Below, piece by piece: positions 1-8,124 of a stretch of DNA of 22,629 nucleotides (position 1 is the first letter of the stretch; each line of letters starts with the position of its first letter). A program made the position numbers and the translations under genes. Under the pieces are notes generated by a model, which was given only the letters and a program-made list of their open reading frames with translations, was not told the DNA's origin and did not search any database. This DNA is from Clostridiales bacterium (GTDB lineage Bacteria > Bacillota > Clostridia > Oscillospirales > Acutalibacteraceae): the NCBI GenBank assembly GCA_012728445.1, contig JAAYFA010000386.1:1-22629 (forward strand), in the 5' to 3' direction.

Positions 1-1
1 C

Positions 2-3000
2 AATGACGACCGTGTGCTGATTGACTCCATTATTCGCCTCTATAACGAGGCGGAAGCCTATCCATCGCCCGAGCACTGGCTGAAAGAGCTGGGGGAACCC
101 TTTGAATCAACCGTGCCTGTGGAAAAAAGCGAATGGGGCAAAATCATCTTGGCGCATATTCGTGAAGGACTGGAATATTGCCGCAGTACAAGCAGCGCCA
201 TGCTGCACTATATTAAAAAAGACGAAACGGTTGAGAATTCTTATACGCCGACTTTTTTAGCGGATATAGATTTGTATGACCACTTGCTGTTGACGCTTGA
301 CACCGGTTCTTGGGATGAAATAAGTGATGCATTACGAACGGCCACTTTTGTTCGAATAGGGAGCTTACCCAGAGGATTTTTGAGCCCGGTCAAAGACGGC
401 GCCCACGCGATGCGCAACGCCTTGAAAGACGTGTTAAAAAAACAGTTGGCGCCCGTGATGTGCGCATCGACAGCGGAACATGAAGAAGACATGGCTTACC
501 TCCAACCGATTGTAAAAAAGCTCGTGGAAGCGGTGTTCTTGTTCAGGGACAAATTCACCGAGCTTAAAAGTGAAGTAAACGGGGTCGATTTTTCCGACGT
601 TCATCACAAGGCGTTGAGTTTGCTAGTTGAAATCGATGACCAAGGCAATCCAAAGAAAACACCCCTCGCCCGCGAAATTTCTAAGCGGTATAAAGAAGTG
701 CTGGTGGATGAATATCAAGATGTCAACAAGGCGCAGGATATGCTTTTTACCGCGCTTTCAAGGAATGAAGAAAATCTTTTCATGGTGGGGGATGTCAAGC
801 AAAGCATCTACCGTTTTCGGCAAGCCATGCCGGAAATTTTCTTGGCTAGGCGGGACAGCCTGCCGCTTTATAAAAAAGACAATTACCCCGCACGCATTCA
901 TTTAGGCAGCAACTTCCGCTCCCGCAAGGGCGTAACCGGTATGGTGAACTTAGTTTTCAGCCAAACCATGAGCAAGGCCGTGGGTGAGATTGCATATACA
1001 GCGGAAGAAGAGCTGGTGCCGGGCGCGCAATACCCGGAAACGGATTCGCCCGATGCGGAAGTACATATTATTGATATCTCCGACGGTGTGGAGGATGGCA
1101 AGGTGAACACCGAGGCACGCTACATCGGCGGGCTGATAAACGACATGATTTTAAACGGCTTTACCGTGACGGATAAAAACGGGGTGCGCCCCGCCGAATA
1201 CCGGGATTTCTGCGGGCTCATGCGCTCGCCAAGGGACAGAGCGTCGGTGTTTGTCGAAGAGTTTGCCAAAAGCAACATACCGGCTTATTCCGAGCTTTCC
1301 GGCGGATTTTTTGAAGCGCAGGAAGTCGCCTTTATGCTTTCACTGATGCGTATTTTGGACAATCCCTTGCAGGATATTCCGCTTTTAACCGTTTTGCTCG
1401 CCCCCGTTTTTGGCTTTACGCCGGATGAGCTGGCCAAGCTCAGAATTGGCGAGCGTAGGGCACCGCTGTACGGCTGCCTTGTCAAAGCACAAAATCAGGG
1501 GGACGAAAAGTGCCGGGCGTTCTTAAAACAAACGGAACAGCTTCGCCGTTTGAGCTCCACGCTCGCAGCGGGGGAACTTGTTCGACATCTTTTGGAAGAA
1601 ACGGGCTACCTTGCCATCGCCGGGGCGATGAGCGGCGGCTCGCGGCGCAGGGCAAACCTTTACCTGTTGCAAGACTATGCGAACACCTATGAGGCGGCGG
1701 GGCATATCGGGCTTTCCGGCTTCATCCGATTTATTGATAAATTGGACAAAAACCAAAGCGACTTGTCCGCCGCGGCGGAACTGTCCGAAGCAGCGAATGT
1801 GGTACGCGTGATGAGCATTCACAAAAGCAAGGGGTTAGAGTTCCCCGTTTGTATCCTCGCAAACTGTGCTTCAACCTTTAATACAGTGGCGCAAAGGGGC
1901 AACATTGTTATTAATACGGGGGCGGGTATCGGGCTGCGCCGGCGAGACATTGAAACCTTCCGTCAGTTTGATACCATCAGCCGTCAGGCCGCTGTCTTAG
2001 CATCCGCACAGACCGACCGTTCGGAAGAACTGCGCATCCTCTATGTCGCCCTCACAAGGGCCAAAGAACGGCTGATAACCGTGATGAGTCTTAAAAACCC
2101 GGAGAAAAAACTGGCTTCGCTGGCAGGGGTAATTAACTGCGGTGAAAAAATAGCCCCCTTTGCTGTTGGCAACTGTACGAGCATTGCCGATTGGCTGTTG
2201 ATCGCTGCTTTGCGGCACCCGGATGCGGAGCTGCTCAGGCAATGCGCCGGCGCGGATGGCTCAATAATTATACCGACGGATTTTGCCCTAAAAGTCGAAT
2301 GCAACGTGCAAGAAGCGGCCCTGCCCAAAGGCGAGACCGATAAAAAGAAAACAGAGTCGGACAAAGAGCTCATGGAAATCATCAAAAAAAGACTATCCTA
2401 CGAATACCCCTATGCGGCGCTCTCGGCAGTGGTTGCCAAACAAGCCGCCTCGGAACTCCACGAGCACGGGATCAAAAGAGAATTCTTTGCCGCTTCGCGC
2501 CCCGCGTTTATAGATCAAGATGGGCTGACACCGGCGCAAAAGGGTACCGCCATCCATAAGTTTATGCAGTATTCGGACTACGAAAAAGCCCGGCACGATG
2601 TGGCCGCAGAGCGGGACAGGTTGGTGAAAGCAGGCTTTTTATCGCCGTTTGAAGGTGATGCGGTGGAAGTTGAAAAGATTGATGCGTTCTTTGCAAGCAC
2701 GCTGGCAAGTCGGATTTTTCGGGCGGAAAAGCTGTTGCGCGAGCAGAAGTTTGCCATCAGAATCCCTGTGCGAGAACTGTACCCGGATTTGCCGGAGAAC
2801 ACGCAGAGCGAGAACGTAGTCGTACAAGGTATAGCGGACTGCGCTTTTGTTGAACAGGGTGAACTGGTCATTTTGGATTATAAAACAGACCGCAACGTTT
2901 CGCCGGAACAGCTTGTCGAGCGGTATGCCGCCCAGCTTGCCATTTACCGCAGAGCGCTCGAGGAGTGTTTGGGGCTGAAGGTGAAGGAGACGTTGCTGTA

Positions 3001-3034
3001 TTCGTTTGCGCTTGGCCAAGCTATAATGGTTTGA
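2..3034 (+). CDS. addA: ATP-dependent helicase/nuclease subunit A (AddA), 5' end missing
   Basis: AddA is the helicase and nuclease subunit of AddAB, which resects double-strand breaks for RecA-dependent repair. The open frame enters at base 2 and already matches internal AddA sequence (NDDRVLIDSIIRLYNEA), so the GTG at 14 is not the true start. Roughly 200 N-terminal residues including Walker A lie outside the window. Visible UvrD-type motifs are DEYQD (Walker B, near 707), VGDVKQSIYRFRQ (near 785), NFRSRKG (near 910), MSIHKSKGLEFP (near 1810) and ILYVALTRAKERL (near 2036). The C-terminal RecB-like nuclease domain follows: KGTAIHKF (near 2539), the catalytic LDYKTDR (near 2873) and QLAIYRRAL (near 2935). 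All expected catalytic residues in the visible part are present, so the protein should be active. addB would be expected upstream. The gene ends in TGA and is followed by the rpmE promoter. Confidence 0.95.
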   Translation, partial: NDDRVLIDSIIRLYNEAEAYPSPEHWLKELGEPFESTVPVEKSEWGKIILAHIREGLEYCRSTSSAMLHYIKKDETVENSYTPTFLADIDLYDHLLLTLDTGSWDEISDALRTATFVRIGSLPRGFLSPVKDGAHAMRNALKDVLKKQLAPVMCASTAEHEEDMAYLQPIVKKLVEAVFLFRDKFTELKSEVNGVDFSDVHHKALSLLVEIDDQGNPKKTPLAREISKRYKEVLVDEYQDVNKAQDMLFTALSRNEENLFMVGDVKQSIYRFRQAMPEIFLARRDSLPLYKKDNYPARIHLGSNFRSRKGVTGMVNLVFSQTMSKAVGEIAYTAEEELVPGAQYPETDSPDAEVHIIDISDGVEDGKVNTEARYIGGLINDMILNGFTVTDKNGVRPAEYRDFCGLMRSPRDRASVFVEEFAKSNIPAYSELSGGFFEAQEVAFMLSLMRILDNPLQDIPLLTVLLAPVFGFTPDELAKLRIGERRAPLYGCLVKAQNQGDEKCRAFLKQTEQLRRLSSTLAAGELVRHLLEETGYLAIAGAMSGGSRRRANLYLLQDYANTYEAAGHIGLSGFIRFIDKLDKNQSDLSAAAELSEAANVVRVMSIHKSKGLEFPVCILANCASTFNTVAQRGNIVINTGAGIGLRRRDIETFRQFDTISRQAAVLASAQTDRSEELRILYVALTRAKERLITVMSLKNPEKKLASLAGVINCGEKIAPFAVGNCTSIADWLLIAALRHPDAELLRQCAGADGSIIIPTDFALKVECNVQEAALPKGETDKKKTESDKELMEIIKKRLSYEYPYAALSAVVAKQAASELHEHGIKREFFAASRPAFIDQDGLTPAQKGTAIHKFMQYSDYEKARHDVAAERDRLVKAGFLSPFEGDAVEVEKIDAFFASTLASRIFRAEKLLREQKFAIRIPVRELYPDLPENTQSENVVVQGIADCAFVEQGELVILDYKTDRNVSPEQLVERYAAQLAIYRRALEECLGLKVKETLLYSFALGQAIMV

Positions 3035-3076
3035 GCGGCAGGCCATAAAAACGAAAAAATGCAGGAAAAAAAATAC

Positions 3077-3105
3077 TTGCATTCTCACGATTATTGTGAT
3101 AGAAT
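3077..3105 (+). promoter_or_regulatory. Sigma-A promoter of rpmE
   Basis: TTGCAT (3077-3082) and TAGAAT (3100-3105) are separated by 17 nt, a good match to the vegetative promoter consensus. Transcription would begin near 3112, giving a leader of about 34 nt before the rpmE ATG. A second TATAAT (3115-3120) lacks a well-spaced -35 box and sits close to the ribosome binding site, so it is less likely. Confidence 0.7.
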
Positions 3106-3145
3106 TCATCTGCTTATAATAGCAAACCAAAAAGAGGTGACAGAA

Positions 3146-3367
3146 ATGAAGGAAGGAATCCATCCCAACTACGAAAAGGTGAGCATCCGTTGTGCTTGCG
3201 GCGAAGTTATTGAAACTGCGTCCACAAAGCAAAACATGCGTGTTGACATTTGCTCCAAATGCCATCCGTTCTTTACGGGCAAACAAAAGCTTATAGATAC
3301 GGGCGGACGAGTTGACCGATTCAAAAAACGCTTCAACATCCAGTCGAACGAAAACGAAACGGAATAA
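3146..3367 (+). CDS. rpmE: 50S ribosomal protein L31, zinc-binding type
   Basis: This 73-residue protein begins MKEGIHPNYEKV, typical of bacterial L31, a small protein of the large ribosomal subunit that helps bridge the two subunits. Cysteines C16, C18, C36 and C39 form the zinc site of the C+ type of L31; zinc-free paralogues replace this form under zinc limitation in some bacteria. The frame is open upstream to 3059, but the promoter lies inside that extension. The ATG at 3146 has a ribosome binding site (AGAGGTGA, ending at 3140) and matches the family's N-terminus, so it is chosen. The gene is monocistronic: its own promoter lies just upstream and an intrinsic terminator starts 7 nt after the stop. 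Confidence 0.96.
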   Translation: MKEGIHPNYEKVSIRCACGEVIETASTKQNMRVDICSKCHPFFTGKQKLIDTGGRVDRFKKRFNIQSNENETE

Positions 3368-3374
3368 CAAAAAA

Positions 3375-3404
3375 CGGACGGTGCACTGCACCGTCTGATT
3401 TTTT
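3375..3404 (+). terminator. Intrinsic terminator after rpmE
   Basis: GACGGTGC (3377-3384) and GCACCGTC (3388-3395) form a perfect 8-bp stem with a 3-nt loop, extendable by a G-U and a C-G pair at the base, followed by six T (3399-3404). It separates rpmE from the Fic module. Confidence 0.9.
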
Positions 3405-3440
3405 ATCCATTTTCACTTTATGAAAGCTGTGAAAAACCTC

Positions 3441-3483
3441 TTGCAAATGTTCCGAGTATGGTATACTATCTCATTAAAAGGAG
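3441..3483 (+). promoter_or_regulatory. Promoter and ribosome binding site of the Fic toxin-antitoxin operon
   Basis: TATACT (3462-3467) is preceded by TGG, giving an extended -10 element. TTGCAA (3441-3446) lies 15 nt upstream, a shorter spacing than ideal. AGTAT (3455-3459) and ATACT (3463-3467) form a 5-bp inverted repeat over the -10 box, a possible operator for the HTH antitoxin. AAAGGAG (3477-3483) lies 8 nt before the ATG. The transcript leader would be only about 18 nt. The promoter is fairly clear; the operator role is a guess. Confidence 0.55.
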
Positions 3484-3491
3484 CTGTTTAG

Positions 3492-3842
3492 ATGAAATGT
3501 GTCAGTATTAAGGAGATTTCTGAAAAATGGCAAATATCAGCAAGGCGAGTTAATGTGCTTTGCAATCAGAATCGGATATCGGGCGCATATAAAATAGGCG
3601 ATATTTGGGCAATACCTGAAAATGCCGTCAAGCCTTCAGACCCACGTATCCGGAAGAACAAGACGAAAAAAAACGTTTCCTTCGAAGATGGACTGCGATT
3701 GGTTACCGGTACTTTTGCTGTTGAAGGTTATACGCTCAGTGAAGAAACAAAAATAAATCTGGAATTATTGGCAAACGGCAAAAAATCAGCAGATTCGATA
3801 ATTAAGGAGATAATAGCTGAGTATTCTACAAAGCAGGTGTAA
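3492..3842 (+). CDS. HTH-containing VbhA-like antitoxin of a Fic module
   Basis: This 116-residue protein appears to have two parts. Residues 1 to about 48 (SIKEISEKWQIS..VNVLCNQNRISGAYKIGDIWAIP) resemble the excisionase/MerR-like helix-turn-helix found in many Clostridia. After a basic linker (KNKTKKN), residues 64-112 resemble VbhA-type antitoxins. T74-F-A-V-E78-G79 fits the Fic inhibitory motif (S/T)xxxE(G/N), in which the glutamate reaches into the Fic active site and blocks productive ATP binding. A small protein next to a Fic gene with this motif is the class I Fic arrangement. The stop lies 2 nt before the fic start, so the pair is probably translationally coupled. The HTH suggests that the antitoxin also represses its own promoter, which is an inference. 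Confidence 0.82.
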   Translation: MKCVSIKEISEKWQISARRVNVLCNQNRISGAYKIGDIWAIPENAVKPSDPRIRKNKTKKNVSFEDGLRLVTGTFAVEGYTLSEETKINLELLANGKKSADSIIKEIIAEYSTKQV

Positions 3843-3844
3843 AT

Positions 3845-4447
3845 ATGAGCGAATTCTCTAAATATGAAACAATCGTTGAGATTGGATCGATGTATTGTTA
3901 TCCCGGGACAAATGTGTTAAGAAATAAGCTCAAGATAAAAGACGCAGGCATTCTTAAAGAAGCGGTATTGAAGATCGTCGCCACTCGCCAGTTTGAGCTG
4001 TATCAGATGCCCGTGCCCGGAAGATTTACGAAGAATCATTTGCTTAATATTCATAAGGCTCTGTTTGGCGATGTCTTTTATTTTGCCGGCAAAATAAGAC
4101 AGGAGCAAATAAGCAAAGGCAACACGATGTTTTATCCGCCTCAAGTGATTGAAAACGAGCTTGACAAATTGTTCGCACAAATAAAAACTTTTGTTGACAG
4201 TCATACCAAGAAAAAAGATGTAATTTTTAAAAACTTGGCATTGTTTATGGCTGAGCTTAATGCTATTCACCCCTTCCGAGAGGGAAACGGGCGAGCGATT
4301 CGAGAGTTTATCCGTCTATTAGGCTTGAATTATGATTTTGTGCTTAATTGGGGGAATACGGACGAAGACATAATCTTAGAAGCAAGTATCCGGTCTGTGG
4401 ATGATGATACGGCTCTGATTGATGTTCTTGAACAGCGCAGCGAATAG
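3845..4447 (+). CDS. Fic family protein (probable AMP transferase toxin)
   Basis: Fic enzymes transfer AMP, or sometimes another nucleotide moiety, from a nucleotide to target-protein hydroxyls. Bacterial Fic toxins of class I, such as VbhT and FicT, typically AMPylate DNA gyrase and topoisomerase IV; the target here is unknown. The 200-residue protein carries the complete signature HPFREGNGRAIR (H142 to R153): catalytic H142, Mg-binding E146, the phosphate-binding GNGR and R153. The flap that positions the target is visible around residues 88-99 (EQISKGNTMFYP). No inhibitory (S/T)xxxEG helix is seen within the protein, consistent with inhibition by the partner encoded just upstream. A weak AGGTG ribosome binding site lies at the end of the antitoxin gene. 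The gene ends in TAG, unlike most genes here. The module sits between housekeeping genes and may be horizontally acquired. Confidence 0.9.
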   Translation: MSEFSKYETIVEIGSMYCYPGTNVLRNKLKIKDAGILKEAVLKIVATRQFELYQMPVPGRFTKNHLLNIHKALFGDVFYFAGKIRQEQISKGNTMFYPPQVIENELDKLFAQIKTFVDSHTKKKDVIFKNLALFMAELNAIHPFREGNGRAIREFIRLLGLNYDFVLNWGNTDEDIILEASIRSVDDDTALIDVLEQRSE

Positions 4448-4489
4448 ATCTTTCAAATCTCTGCCAGAACACAGGTTTCTAAAATCCAC

Positions 4490-4519
4490 GGGACGGAAAA
4501 CCCGTCCCCTCGAAAGAGG
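4490..4519 (+). promoter_or_regulatory. Tandem hairpins before yigZ, the second covering its ribosome binding site
   Basis: GGGACGG (4490-4496) and CCGTCCC (4502-4508) form a 7-bp GC-rich stem with a 5-nt loop. Immediately after, CCTC-GAAA-GAGG (4508-4519) forms a short stem closed by a GNRA tetraloop, and its right arm is the AGAGG ribosome binding site of the ATG at 4528. The two stems share base 4508. No T-run follows, so this is not an ordinary terminator. I see no clear promoter in 4448-4489, so transcription may come from the Fic operon or a weak promoter. A role in limiting translation is possible but untested. Confidence 0.45.
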
Positions 4520-4527
4520 CTTAGTTC

Positions 4528-5154
4528 ATGGAATACAAAACTGTTGCCCATGAGGCGCAGGACGAATTTGTTGAAAAACGCTCTCGTTTTATTGGGTACA
4601 TCAAACCTGTAACAACGCAGGAACAGGCAACCGAATTCATTGCAGAGATTAAAACGAAACATTGGGACGCAGCGCACAATGTCTCCGCCTATGTGCTACG
4701 GGGGGGCGGCATTCAGCGCTATTCGGATGACGGCGAGCCCCAGGGAACCGCCGGTATACCGACGCTTGATGTGCTGCTTAAAGAAGAGCTGACGGACTGC
4801 GCTGTTGTTGTCACCCGATACTTCGGTGGCACAAAGCTTGGTGCGGGCGGGTTGGTGCGCGCCTATACACGCGCGGCAAAAGTCGCCGTGGATGCGGGCA
4901 AGGTTATTACCATGACGCTGTTTGCCAAACTGAAGGTCGAATGTGACTATAGTTTTTACGGCAAACTTGCAGCCTTTGTACCGGAATCCGATGGCGTAAT
5001 AGAAGATACCCTGTTTGCGGATGATGTCACCGTCCTCTTCCGAGTACCGAATGCCGAGCTTGAAACATTTCGTGCTAAACTTGCTGATTTGAGCTTTGGA
5101 CAGTTCGAAAGTACCAAAACAGGCGGAATATTCGATAGAACAAATAAAAACTAA
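4528..5154 (+). CDS. yigZ: YigZ/IMPACT family protein
   Basis: This 208-residue protein has the length and layout of bacterial YigZ (YvyE in Bacillus). Residues from about 15 to 125 form the UPF0029/IMPACT domain with RFIGYIKPV, the signature DDGEPQGTAGIP and VVVTRYFGGTKLGAGGLVRAY. The rest fits the small ferredoxin-like C-terminal DUF1949 domain. The eukaryotic relative IMPACT modulates Gcn2 signalling; the bacterial role is not settled, with nucleic-acid or ribosome-related functions suggested from structure. The ATG at 4528 has AAAGAGG 8 nt upstream and matches the family start (MEYKTVA). Nothing in the protein looks damaged. Confidence 0.92.
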   Translation: MEYKTVAHEAQDEFVEKRSRFIGYIKPVTTQEQATEFIAEIKTKHWDAAHNVSAYVLRGGGIQRYSDDGEPQGTAGIPTLDVLLKEELTDCAVVVTRYFGGTKLGAGGLVRAYTRAAKVAVDAGKVITMTLFAKLKVECDYSFYGKLAAFVPESDGVIEDTLFADDVTVLFRVPNAELETFRAKLADLSFGQFESTKTGGIFDRTNKN

Positions 5155-5195
5155 ATATTCTCTGTAAAAATAAAGGGGTTTGTCTTCAAAATGCG

Positions 5196-5236
5196 TATAA
5201 TAAGTTTTGGAGGCACTTTTGCTTTCAAAAAGGAGG
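5196..5236 (+). promoter_or_regulatory. Possible -10 element and ribosome binding site before dgt
   Basis: A perfect TATAAT (5196-5201) lies 42 nt before the dgt ATG, but I see no convincing -35 box 16-18 nt upstream. AAGGAGG (5230-5236) is a consensus ribosome binding site 7 nt before the ATG. A second GGAGG (5208-5212) lies upstream with no conserved reading frame after it. This may be the start of the dgt-dnaG-rpoD operon. Confidence 0.35.
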
Positions 5237-5243
5237 AAGACGC

Positions 5244-6257
5244 ATGGAACAATCAATCAGAGAACAAATTTGGGAACTTGAAAAGCAAACCTTGTCCTCA
5301 CGTGCGACGTTTTCCGAACACAGCGAAGGCCGTCAATTTCCGCAAGAAGAATGCTTTGTGCGCACCGCTTTTCAGCGGGACAGAGACCGCATCACACACT
5401 GCAATTCGTTCCGACGCTTAAAACATAAAACGCAAGTCTTTCTTTCGCCGGAAGGGGACCACTACCGCACGCGCCTTACCCATACGCTGGAAGTTTCACA
5501 AATCGACCGAACTATCGCGAAAGCTTTACGTCTCAATGAAGATTTGACCGAAGCGATTGCGCTCGGGCACGATTTGGGGCACACGCCTTTCGGCCATGCG
5601 GGCGAAAGAGCACTGGACGAAGTTTTTCCACCCGGCTTCAAGCACTATGAGCAAAGCTTGAGAGTTGTCGATTTGTTGGAAAAAGACGGCAAAGGGCTCA
5701 ACTTGACGTTTGAGGTCAGGAATGGCATTGAACGCCACACCGGCGGTGAACAAGCGAAGACGCTCGAAGGGCGAATTGTCAGACTTTCCGACAAAATAGC
5801 GTATATCAATCACGATATCGATGACGCCATCAGCGCCGGCGTACTCACGGAAGAAGCCATACCGCAGAGCCTCCGCCAAGCCTTGGGGTGGGACAAATCG
5901 CAGCGAATAAGTTCCCTTGTGATTTCGGCAATCCAAAACAGCCAAGACGATATAAACCTCGGCGAAGATGTTCGCCATGCTTTCGACGAACTTCACACGT
6001 TTATGTTCGAAAGAGTTTACACGAACCCGAAATGTAAGGGCGAGGAAGGCAAGGCCAGGTCCCTTGTCCAATATCTATATGAACATTACGTCAAAAACCC
6101 GGATCAATTGTCCGGCGAATTTGAAAAGATTGCTCTAGCGGAAGGCGTAGAGCGGGCCGCCTGTGATTATATTGCCGGCATGACAGACCGATACGCCGTC
6201 AAGGTTTTCAACGAGCTGTTTGTACCAAAGTTTTGGGACTTTAACATACCACTTTAA
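5244..6257 (+). CDS. dgt: Deoxyguanosinetriphosphate triphosphohydrolase-like protein
   Basis: The 337-residue protein belongs to the HD-superfamily dNTP triphosphohydrolases, which cleave dNTPs to deoxynucleoside and triphosphate and so affect nucleotide pools. The N-terminal part has the family pattern FQRDRDRITHCNSFRRLKHK. Metal ligands are visible as H80 (RLTHTLEVSQ), H109-D110 (ALGHDLGHTPFGH) and D183 (RLSDKIAYINHDIDD). The length matches the shorter dGTPase group rather than the roughly 500-residue Escherichia coli Dgt, so the substrate may be broader than dGTP. The ATG at 5244 follows a consensus AAGGAGG. It lies upstream of dnaG and rpoD, an arrangement known in many Clostridia, and is probably co-transcribed with them. 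Confidence 0.93.
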   Translation: MEQSIREQIWELEKQTLSSRATFSEHSEGRQFPQEECFVRTAFQRDRDRITHCNSFRRLKHKTQVFLSPEGDHYRTRLTHTLEVSQIDRTIAKALRLNEDLTEAIALGHDLGHTPFGHAGERALDEVFPPGFKHYEQSLRVVDLLEKDGKGLNLTFEVRNGIERHTGGEQAKTLEGRIVRLSDKIAYINHDIDDAISAGVLTEEAIPQSLRQALGWDKSQRISSLVISAIQNSQDDINLGEDVRHAFDELHTFMFERVYTNPKCKGEEGKARSLVQYLYEHYVKNPDQLSGEFEKIALAEGVERAACDYIAGMTDRYAVKVFNELFVPKFWDFNIPL

Positions 6258-6322
6258 AGATAACGTTTTAAAAATGACGGCACGGCTGTTGCAAGTAAAA
6301 AAGATGAAAGGGGATGGACGGT

Positions 6323-8083
6323 TTGGCAATCAGTGAGGAGTTCTTACAGGAACTTCGCGAAAGAATAGACATCGAAACCGTTATATCGCCTTATGTCAAC
6401 TTGCGCCGCCGCGGCAGGCTCATGACGGGGCTGTGCCCCTTTCACAACGAAAAAACACCTTCCTTCACCGTTTACACCGACAGCCAGTCATTCTATTGCT
6501 TCGGTTGCGGCGTCGGGGGCGAAATTATTACCTTTATACGTCGTATTGAAAACCTCGATTTTGTCGAAGCCGTAAAAACCCTCGCACAACAAGCGGGGAT
6601 GCAAATGCCGGAAGATGGCTACGATGACTCCCTTGCCAAGCAACGCGCTAAAATTTTAGCTGCCAATCGCGAGGCGGCAAAGTTTTTTAACGAAACGCTC
6701 ATGGGTCCCAAAGGAAAGGTTGCGGCCAAGTATCTTGCTGACCGAGGGGTAACCCCGGCCATTATTACACGGTTCGGTCTGGGCTGTGCCCCCGATATGT
6801 GGGACGGTCTTCTCAACCATATGCGTCAAAAAGGCTACTCCGCACAGGATTTAGTAGAAGCAAATCTTGCTAATAAAAGCACGAAAGAAGATAGAACCAA
6901 TATTTTTGATAATTTTAGAAATCGCTTGATGATCCCGATTATTGACCTGCGCGGCAATGTAATCGCTTTTGGCGGACGCGTGCTGGATGATTCAAAACCA
7001 AAATATGTCAACACATCGGACACTTTTGTTTACAAAAAAAGTCAGGCTGTTTTCGCTTTAAATTTCGCTAAAAACGGCAATAATGGCAAACTGATTTTAG
7101 CAGAGGGCTATATGGATGTGATTGCCATGCACCAAGCGGGCTTCACCAATGCGATTGCTTGCCTTGGTACGGCGCTTACGTCAGAGCAGGCACAACTGAT
7201 TTCCCGCTACGCTTCGGAGGTTGTTTTGGCCTACGATTCCGATGCTGCGGGGCAGGAAGCAACCAAAAAGAGCATCACCGTCTTAAACCGTACAGGGATA
7301 AAAATTCGTGTGCTGTCCCTGAGCGGTGGCAAGGACCCGGATGAAATACTCAAAAAACAAGGCGGCAGGGCCCGTTTTCAGAACCTGTTAGACGGTGCCG
7401 CGAATGATATTGAATACAAGCTCCTGCGTGAGCGGGAAAAGTTTGACACCGCCACTCCGGACGGTAAGCTCAACTTCCTCAAAGCAGTTGTTCCGGTTAT
7501 CGCTCGACTGCAAGGCGCGATTGAGCGCGACATCTATGCGTCGTCCTTGGCTCAGGAGCTTTCTGTTGATAAAGAAGCGATCATGTTGCAGGTCAAGGAA
7601 CACGACAAAAAGATGGGCAGAGTTTGGGATAAAGAACGCTTCAAAGCCGCAAAGCGGGAGCTCATGGGTTACGGCGATAAGATTAATCTTCAAAAAGGCG
7701 GGAAGACAAGGGCCACCAAAGCGGAAGAGGTGCTTATTACCTCACTTTTGAACAATCCGGATTTTTATAAAAAGCTAAGCGAAAAGATCGGCCCGGACGA
7801 TTTTTTGACAGATTTCAACAAAAGACTTTATGAATTAATTTGTACAAGGCTTCGTGATGGCAAGTGCATAGAACTTACTTTGCTTTCCGGTAGTTTTACG
7901 GCAGAGGAAATGAGTAAAATAACGGCTTTGTATGTCAAGGGTTCGGAAATTTCAAACACCCTTGAGGAGTGTGAAGACTGCATAGCGGTTCTTGCGGAAG
8001 AAAGGGACAGCCTCAACGTAGTAAATCCTGCGGAACTCAGCGATGAGGAGTTTTCAAAACTGTTTCAAAAGAAAGACCAATAA
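6323..8083 (+). CDS. dnaG: DNA primase
   Basis: DnaG makes the RNA primers for replication. Residue numbers are from the TTG start. The CHC2 zinc domain is at the N-terminus (C38, H41, C59, C62; LCPFHNEKTPSF and YCFGCG). The TOPRIM catalytic core has the acidic residues of AEGYMD (E261, D265) and AYDSD (D305, D307). The C-terminal region from about 450 is the helicase-interaction domain. I chose TTG at 6323 because AAAGGGG (6307-6313) lies 9 nt upstream and the protein then begins MAISEEFLQELR, as is usual in Clostridia. An in-frame ATG at 6314 directly abuts that ribosome binding site with no spacing. With the TTG start the protein has 586 residues, normal for DnaG. It lies 65 nt after dgt and 41 nt before rpoD, fitting one operon. 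Confidence 0.96.
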   Translation: MAISEEFLQELRERIDIETVISPYVNLRRRGRLMTGLCPFHNEKTPSFTVYTDSQSFYCFGCGVGGEIITFIRRIENLDFVEAVKTLAQQAGMQMPEDGYDDSLAKQRAKILAANREAAKFFNETLMGPKGKVAAKYLADRGVTPAIITRFGLGCAPDMWDGLLNHMRQKGYSAQDLVEANLANKSTKEDRTNIFDNFRNRLMIPIIDLRGNVIAFGGRVLDDSKPKYVNTSDTFVYKKSQAVFALNFAKNGNNGKLILAEGYMDVIAMHQAGFTNAIACLGTALTSEQAQLISRYASEVVLAYDSDAAGQEATKKSITVLNRTGIKIRVLSLSGGKDPDEILKKQGGRARFQNLLDGAANDIEYKLLREREKFDTATPDGKLNFLKAVVPVIARLQGAIERDIYASSLAQELSVDKEAIMLQVKEHDKKMGRVWDKERFKAAKRELMGYGDKINLQKGGKTRATKAEEVLITSLLNNPDFYKKLSEKIGPDDFLTDFNKRLYELICTRLRDGKCIELTLLSGSFTAEEMSKITALYVKGSEISNTLEECEDCIAVLAEERDSLNVVNPAELSDEEFSKLFQKKDQ

Positions 8084-8124
8084 TCAACATCAGAAAAATA
8101 TAGGTATTGTAAGAAGGAGAAGAG

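Noticed and set aside
2639..3391. 250-codon open frame on the minus strand
   Set aside because: It is antisense to the addA nuclease domain, whose + strand motifs are clear, and also runs across rpmE and its promoter. The translation shows no recognisable domain.
4696..5256. 186-codon open frame on the minus strand
   Set aside because: It is antisense to the conserved IMPACT domain of yigZ and has no family features.
5191..5421. Short + strand open frame overlapping the dgt start
   Set aside because: It overlaps dgt in another frame and its translation has no family resemblance; dgt has the better ribosome binding site.
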